Origin: Paraspadella gotoi
Lineage: Eukaryota > Chaetognatha
DNA: 64,000 nucleotides
Assembly (NCBI GenBank): GCA_051294375.1
Contig: CM119264.1
Span: 19,909,590 to 19,973,589, forward strand
Direction: 5' to 3'
Shown: positions 62,587 to 64,000 of the stretch, piece by piece
Layout of the letters: each line of letters starts with the position of its first letter
Numbering within the stretch: the first letter of the stretch is position 1
Notes under the pieces: model-generated
Database searches by the model: none
What the model was told of the DNA's origin: nothing
Seen by the model: the letters and a program-made list of their open reading frames with translations, nothing else
Translations under genes and position numbers: made by a program

Positions 62587-62654
62587 AGCAATGATATGGA
62601 CATTATCAATCAAAGACCAAAGTCCGCATCTACTACCATCTTTTGTTAAAGATT

Positions 62655-62660
62655 AATAAA
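62655..62660 (+). terminator. Candidate polyadenylation signal AATAAA
   Basis: AATAAA 69 bp after the proposed stop codon. In DNA this AT-rich the motif is common, so it is only supportive. Confidence 0.35.
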
Positions 62661-64000
62661 AAGGATAACTATTTCCAAAAGCTTTTGAAGTACACATTAT
62701 TGTCTAAGTATCAAGAAATATAGGTTTTGAAATTTTTGAAATTAATATGTTTTTAAGGCAACCTTTTTTACAAAGAATGGTAATCACGGTCCTAGCTTGA
62801 GTCAAGCTCTGGAGTGCCTACCTCCCAGGAATTTACTTACAGCAAAGGATAACAGTTTTTTAAAAAATATGAAAATGACCATTTCAAAATGGTCTATAAA
62901 ATAATTAAATGATAATGATATATGAATGTTGTAAGAATCGTATACATTTAACTAAACTAATTCTTTCGATGTTTCTAACTAAGCGGGTTCCCTAATAATT
63001 GGAGGCCGGCTGAAATTTTTCAGTGACAGGTAACATTCAAAATTCCATGAAGTAATTAATTAATTTAATAAAAATTATTTATAAATTTACAGTTTTTGAT
63101 TTGATCATTGGTGGGCTGAAATTTTTGACATTTGGTGAAGACGTTTACAACAGGAATATCAGAAGGCTTTCATAGTATTAGTGCATCAGTTTTACCGTGA
63201 ATAAAAATTCCAGTTGAAAATAATATCATTTTTTCCCTAAATAATATGAACATGTGGTATGAATATAGTAGTCAATTTGCAATGTCCAAAGCGTTAGACA
63301 GACCAAGCCTCAAAAGAAGAATCATGGTTATTAAAAATTGAGAAAAGTGGCTTTGAATTCCAAAAAAAAAAAAAAATGAAATGAATCGAAAAATCATTTA
63401 ACCAATCAAACGTTTTTCCCTCATATATCATTATTATTGTAGTATTTAGTAGTAAGTTCCAAATAAAAAGAAACAATAGTTTTATTGCTACTTGAAAAAT
63501 TAAAATGTTCCTGTGAAAGTTTCTGACTTATCAAATTTTTATGATCATAAGGGGTTATATCAAATTATCCTTGTCTTAATAAAATAACGCAATATTAGTT
63601 GGAATCTTACAAAAACATATATAATTAATAAATATAATATAATTATAGTATTGGTATACATTTAAGTAAAAATTCAACCCAAACAGAATCAAAGTGTTGT
63701 ATCGGTATTAACTTAGTGGTGAGGCTGTTGACTGTTTAAAATAAAGAAATTGCTACAATGATGTCGATTCCAAAAAAAATAAAAAATTTTGGTAAAATTC
63801 GTTTAGGCTAGGCTGAGAAACGTTTGGTGTATTATTTTCCTTTTAAAAAATGAAATATTTCTTTCACAGTAACATTCCAAAAATTATGTGACAGTTAATG
63901 ATGAAACCATATCAATATCATATCAAACAACCTAATTCTAACCTATAAAGTAAGGCGTGTGAAGTTTTCAGATCAAAATACGAATATGTTGTTCATGAAC
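62661..64000. other. 3' flank, nothing recognised
   Basis: Lower repeat density than elsewhere. No exon with flanking splice sites in the array style, no TIR pair and no significant ORF was found. Confidence 0.4.

Overview
The window is AT-rich metazoan DNA with spliceosomal introns, many transposable-element families and TTAGGG-type telomere-like tracts. The species is not identifiable from sequence alone. The TTAGGG-type motif, Penelope-like retroelements, Helentron-like elements and frequent (GA)n tracts fit an invertebrate such as a cnidarian, flatworm, annelid or mollusc; this is inference. No bacterial, organellar or rRNA genes were seen, and no intact tRNA gene was recognised.

One gene on the + strand spans almost the whole window and enters from the left, so its 5' end is outside. 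I find about 24 plausible coding exons (70..62586) and eight broken ones. Every intact internal exon is a multiple of three long and sits in phase 1-1: one base (usually G) before the donor, two after the acceptor. The encoded protein is Lys/Glu/Pro/Asn-rich, almost free of Cys, has no recognisable globular domain and looks disordered. It is unidentified; the composition and symmetric exons resemble PEVK-type elastic segments of titin-like proteins, which is only a hypothesis.

Three internal exon types occur. D exons carry an N-terminal GSDELPGMK-like motif or an LKPW motif and end in QKxLSPKG. S exons start ALPxSLDGxKS and end KSG or KPG. From 31957 to 51880 the exons are chimeras with an S head and a D tail, amplified with their introns into a tandem array in which two subtypes (alpha and beta) largely alternate. 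After the array come one divergent S-like exon, five short exons of 63-90 nt and a probable terminal exon with an AATAAA.

The introns are packed with repeats: six Helentron/HINE-like copies; Penelope-like retroelement (PLE) remnants with RT and GIY-YIG end fragments and hammerhead-ribozyme-like motifs; palindromic or TIR elements with clear 8-bp target duplications at 31236, 41342 and 49073; Tc1/mariner-like elements; a solo LTR inside a minisatellite; tRNA-like SINE candidates; and several unclassified families. Some insertions have broken exons (7205, 26731) and one appears to supply a new splice acceptor (13781).

All exon calls rest on splice motifs, phase and repeat homology read by eye. 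No transcript or database evidence was available.
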